DNA of 64,000 nt, from NCBI RefSeq assembly GCF_036226925.1, contig NZ_CP109031.1, forward strand, positions 3,596,001 to 3,660,000, written 5' to 3'. Position numbers and translations under genes: made by a program. Each line of letters begins with the position of its first letter. The stretch's first letter is position 1. The notes under the pieces were generated by a model. It saw only the letters and a list, made by a program, of their open reading frames with translations, did no database searches and was not told the origin of the DNA. This document shows, one piece after another, positions 62,098 through 64,000 of the stretch. Source of the stretch: Streptomyces sp. NBC_00659. GTDB taxonomy: Bacteria > Actinomycetota > Actinomycetes > Streptomycetales > Streptomycetaceae.

Positions 62098-63359
62098 TGG
62101 CCGGACACATCCAAGATCGCTGGTACAAAGTCGAGATCGGCGTGGATGGCAAGACCCGCAAGACGAAGAGCGACCGGTACGGCCTCGGTCTCCGCTATCG
62201 GGCCCGCTACATCGGCCCGGACGGCACCGAGAAGTCCAGGAGCTTCCCGGACAAGCAGAAGCGCTTGGCCGACGCGTGGCTGACCAACATCGAGGCCGAC
62301 ATGGCGCGCGGCCAGTACATCGATCCCCGGGCCGCACGGACGACCTTCCGCGAGTACACGGACCGCTGGATCGCGGCGCTGACGACCGACCTCACGAGCC
62401 GGGCCGCGGTCGAGGGACGGTTACGTCTCCATGCCCTGCCCTATCTCGGCACGCGCCCGATCGGTTCGTTCCAGCCGGAGCACATCCGGGAGTGGAGCCG
62501 TCGACTGGAGGAGTCCGTGGCGTCGGCCTCGTACCGGCGCCTGATCTTCGACGCGGTCTCCTCCGTGCTCACCGCGGCCGTGGATGACCGCCTGCTGGCC
62601 TCGAATCCTTGCAGGGCCCGCTCGGTCAAGGCGCCTCGTCCCGCGCCGTCACGGGTGCGGCCCTGGTCGGCCTCGCAGGTCTTCGCCGTGCGGGTGGGGC
62701 TGCCCGATCGCTACCAGGCCATGACGGATGTCGGCGCGGGGTGCGGCCTCCGCCAGGGCGAGATATTCGGTCTCGCGGTCGACAACCTCGGAGATCTCGG
62801 TTGGCTCTACGTCCGACAGCAGGTGAAGAAGGTCCGCGGCTCCCTCGTCTTCGCTCCCCCGAAGCGGGGCAAGCTCCGCGACGTCCCGCTGGATCCCGAA
62901 GTGTCCGCAGCGTTGACCGAGCACATGAAGCGCTTCCCGCCGGTCGAAGTGACCTTGCCGTGGGTGACGCCGACTGGGCCCAAGGTGACGCACCGGCTCC
63001 TCTTCACGAGCAGCGTCGGCACGGCCCTCTGGAGCAACGGTTTCAACGACGAACGGTGGAAGCCCGCGCTTGCCGCGGCCAGCATCATCCCGACCCCCGA
63101 GAAGGGCCAGCGGTACGCGGCGGCCCGCGAGCACGGGATGCACGCCCTGAGGCACTTCTACGCCTCGGTCCTCCTGGACGCCGGGGAGAACATCAAGGCG
63201 CTGAGCCTCTACCTCGGCCACAGTGACCCGGGCTTCACGCTCCGCGTGTACACGCACCTGATGCCGAGCAGCGAGACCAGGACCCGGAAAGCCATCAGCG
63301 CGATGTACCGGGCCGCCGGTCACGCCCACGACGGCCCAGAGACGGCCCAAGCCGCCTAA
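62097..63359 (+). CDS. int: Tyrosine site-specific integrase
   Basis: 420 residues, ATG 62097 overlapping xis (TGATG). The N-terminal AP2-like and SAM-like domains (KSRSFPDKQKRLADAWLTNI; TFREYTDRWIAALTTDL) precede the catalytic part: Arg I in AGCGLRQGEIFGL, Lys in FAPPKRGKLRDVPL, HALRHFYASVLLDAG (His-x-x-Arg) and LGHSDPGFTLRVYTHL (His ... Tyr). All catalytic residues are intact. Its attachment core is probably 63425-63453, just downstream, as in pSAM2-type elements. Confidence 0.94.
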   Translation: MAGHIQDRWYKVEIGVDGKTRKTKSDRYGLGLRYRARYIGPDGTEKSRSFPDKQKRLADAWLTNIEADMARGQYIDPRAARTTFREYTDRWIAALTTDLTSRAAVEGRLRLHALPYLGTRPIGSFQPEHIREWSRRLEESVASASYRRLIFDAVSSVLTAAVDDRLLASNPCRARSVKAPRPAPSRVRPWSASQVFAVRVGLPDRYQAMTDVGAGCGLRQGEIFGLAVDNLGDLGWLYVRQQVKKVRGSLVFAPPKRGKLRDVPLDPEVSAALTEHMKRFPPVEVTLPWVTPTGPKVTHRLLFTSSVGTALWSNGFNDERWKPALAAASIIPTPEKGQRYAAAREHGMHALRHFYASVLLDAGENIKALSLYLGHSDPGFTLRVYTHLMPSSETRTRKAISAMYRAAGHAHDGPETAQAA

Positions 63360-63363
63360 CACG

Positions 63364-63398
63364 GCCCCTCATCGACGGGAAACCCGCTGGTGAGGGGC
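63364..63398 (+). terminator. Terminator of the integrase gene
   Basis: An 8-bp stem (63364-63371 with 63391-63398), with an inner GGG/CCC pairing, is followed by TGTTT. Confidence 0.65.
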
Positions 63399-63424
63399 TG
63401 TTTCATGCCCTCGTTCGGCAAGTA

Positions 63425-63453
63425 ACACCCCATCTTGCCTGACGGCTACCCCT
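63425..63453. repeat. Right 29-bp direct repeat, probable att site beside int
   Basis: Identical over 29 bp to 44759-44787 and 66 bp from the int stop. The sequence after it (to ~63590) is diverged from that after the left copy. Together they delimit an 18,666-bp segment. Confidence 0.75.
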
Positions 63454-63590
63454 TGAAGGAAACCCGTTCGGTCGGGGGGCTGTGACCTGGCGGTTCGTCG
63501 TCCTCGCCGGTGGCTGATCCGTCACTGGCTGTCGCCGCCGGTCACTGCCGAGCGATCTCGCACAGCCCGGAGACGGCCCCGGCGCCGCTG

Positions 63591-63779
63591 CTACCGCTTC
63601 TGGGCTCGGTACTGCTTGAGCAGAGCCGTGATCTTTGCGCTGTCGGCCGCGCCGTTCAGCTCGACCAGTAGAAGATCGGGACACAGCTCGTAGAGATCGC
63701 CCCACCATCGGCGCCCTCGGTTGTCCCAGATCCGGTAGCCGCCCGGCACGCCTCTGGCTACGTACCGACGTCTACTCAT
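63591..63779 (-). CDS. Small hypothetical protein
   Basis: 62 residues, ATG 63779 overlapping the preceding stop (ATGA), so it is coupled to the next gene. Arg-rich N-terminus (MSRRRYVARGVPGGYRIWDN), then RRWWGDLYELCPDLLLVELNG. The VPGGYRIWDNRGRRWWGD pattern occurs in small actinobacterial accessory proteins; no function is known. It lies just outside the proposed right end. Confidence 0.65.
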   Translation of the reverse strand: MSRRRYVARGVPGGYRIWDNRGRRWWGDLYELCPDLLLVELNGAADSAKITALLKQYRAQKR

Positions 63780-64000
63780 GGCTGCTCCCCAGACCGTGAC
63801 AGCCGCAGGGCTTCGTCACGGACTCCCTTGTCCTGGTCGGCGGCGAGTCTCACAAGCTGGTCCACGAACTCGTCCGTCCGGTCGTCGGCGATCATCCAAC
63901 TCTGGTAGCCGAACACCTCGCCGTCGAGCTGGTCGGCGGTCCGCCACTCCTCAGCCCGCGACAGCGCCGCCGGCACCGCGCGCAGACCGGCCAGGTCCCT
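63776..64000 (-). CDS. Hypothetical protein, N-terminus outside the window
   Basis: The frame is open to the end of the window, so at least 74 residues (C-terminal part) are seen. It reads RTADQLDGEVFGYQSWMIADDRTDEF, then VDQLVRLAADQDKGVRDEAL, a helical HEAT-like pattern. A GTG at 63976 could also be the start. Coupled to the 62-residue gene downstream. Confidence 0.6.
   Translation of the reverse strand, partial: RDLAGLRAVPAALSRAEEWRTADQLDGEVFGYQSWMIADDRTDEFVDQLVRLAADQDKGVRDEALRLSRSGEQP

Overview
The window is high-GC actinobacterial DNA that reads as a Streptomyces chromosome. Most genes show strong G/C third-position bias, GTG and TTG starts are common, GGAGG-type ribosome sites are frequent, and the gene order and families are typical of the genus. 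Bases 1 to about 44,750 look like ordinary core chromosome. Bases about 44,760 to 63,450 look like an integrated mobile region, and the last 500 bases lie just beyond it.

Core part, left to right: the C-terminus of a secreted S8 peptidase; an ECF sigma factor with a one-TM partner; asd; pepN (convergent with asd across a strong bidirectional terminator); a DUF1203 protein; a FAD monooxygenase divergent from a TetR regulator with three operator-like palindromes between them; a small membrane protein; malQ preceded by a coupled repeat-containing small ORF; a secreted GH84 plus F5/8-type-C glycosidase; a padR-ABC ATPase-permease operon with its own operator; an HNH nuclease; and an MscS channel. 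Next comes a csnR-csnEFGHK-type locus for uptake and intracellular use of chitosan-type amino-sugar oligosaccharides: ROK repressor, lipoprotein, two permeases, GH4 enzyme and kinase. It has a clear promoter and a palindromic operator.

Bases 29.2-40.2 kb hold a seven-gene set resembling an extended mycobacterial GlnX-GlnH-PknG amino-acid sensor: membrane sensor, binding protein, coiled-coil protein, PknG-like kinase, zinc-ribbon PP2C phosphatase, vWA protein and zinc-ribbon FHA protein. Genes for sensing, phosphorylating, dephosphorylating and reading a phospho-signal are therefore side by side. A PCMT-like methyltransferase, a truncated hemoglobin, a hypothetical protein, a hotdog thioesterase and ettA close the core part.

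A 29-bp perfect direct repeat lies 41 bp upstream of ettA (44759-44787) and again 66 bp after an integrase gene (63425-63453). It probably marks the two ends of an 18.7-kb integrative conjugative element of the pSAM2/AICE kind. Its right 10 kb has the standard AICE set: XRE regulator, RsbW-like ATPase, HTH protein, PP2C-like protein, TraB-type translocase, Spd-like small proteins, RepSA-like initiator, excisionase and integrase. GTCTAG/CTAGAC palindromes and a CCCCCCTAGACA motif recur before its transcription units. Its left 8 kb (45.1-52.8 kb) is unusual. About ten small unrelated cargo genes (HIRAN, DUF4236, GNAT, CPCC-type, small membrane proteins and others) are largely separated by sequences that look like fossil integrase attachment sites: tRNA 3' halves or anticodon-arm hairpins, followed by short tandem arm-type repeats. 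This single-gene / att-scar alternation is the most novel signal in the window.
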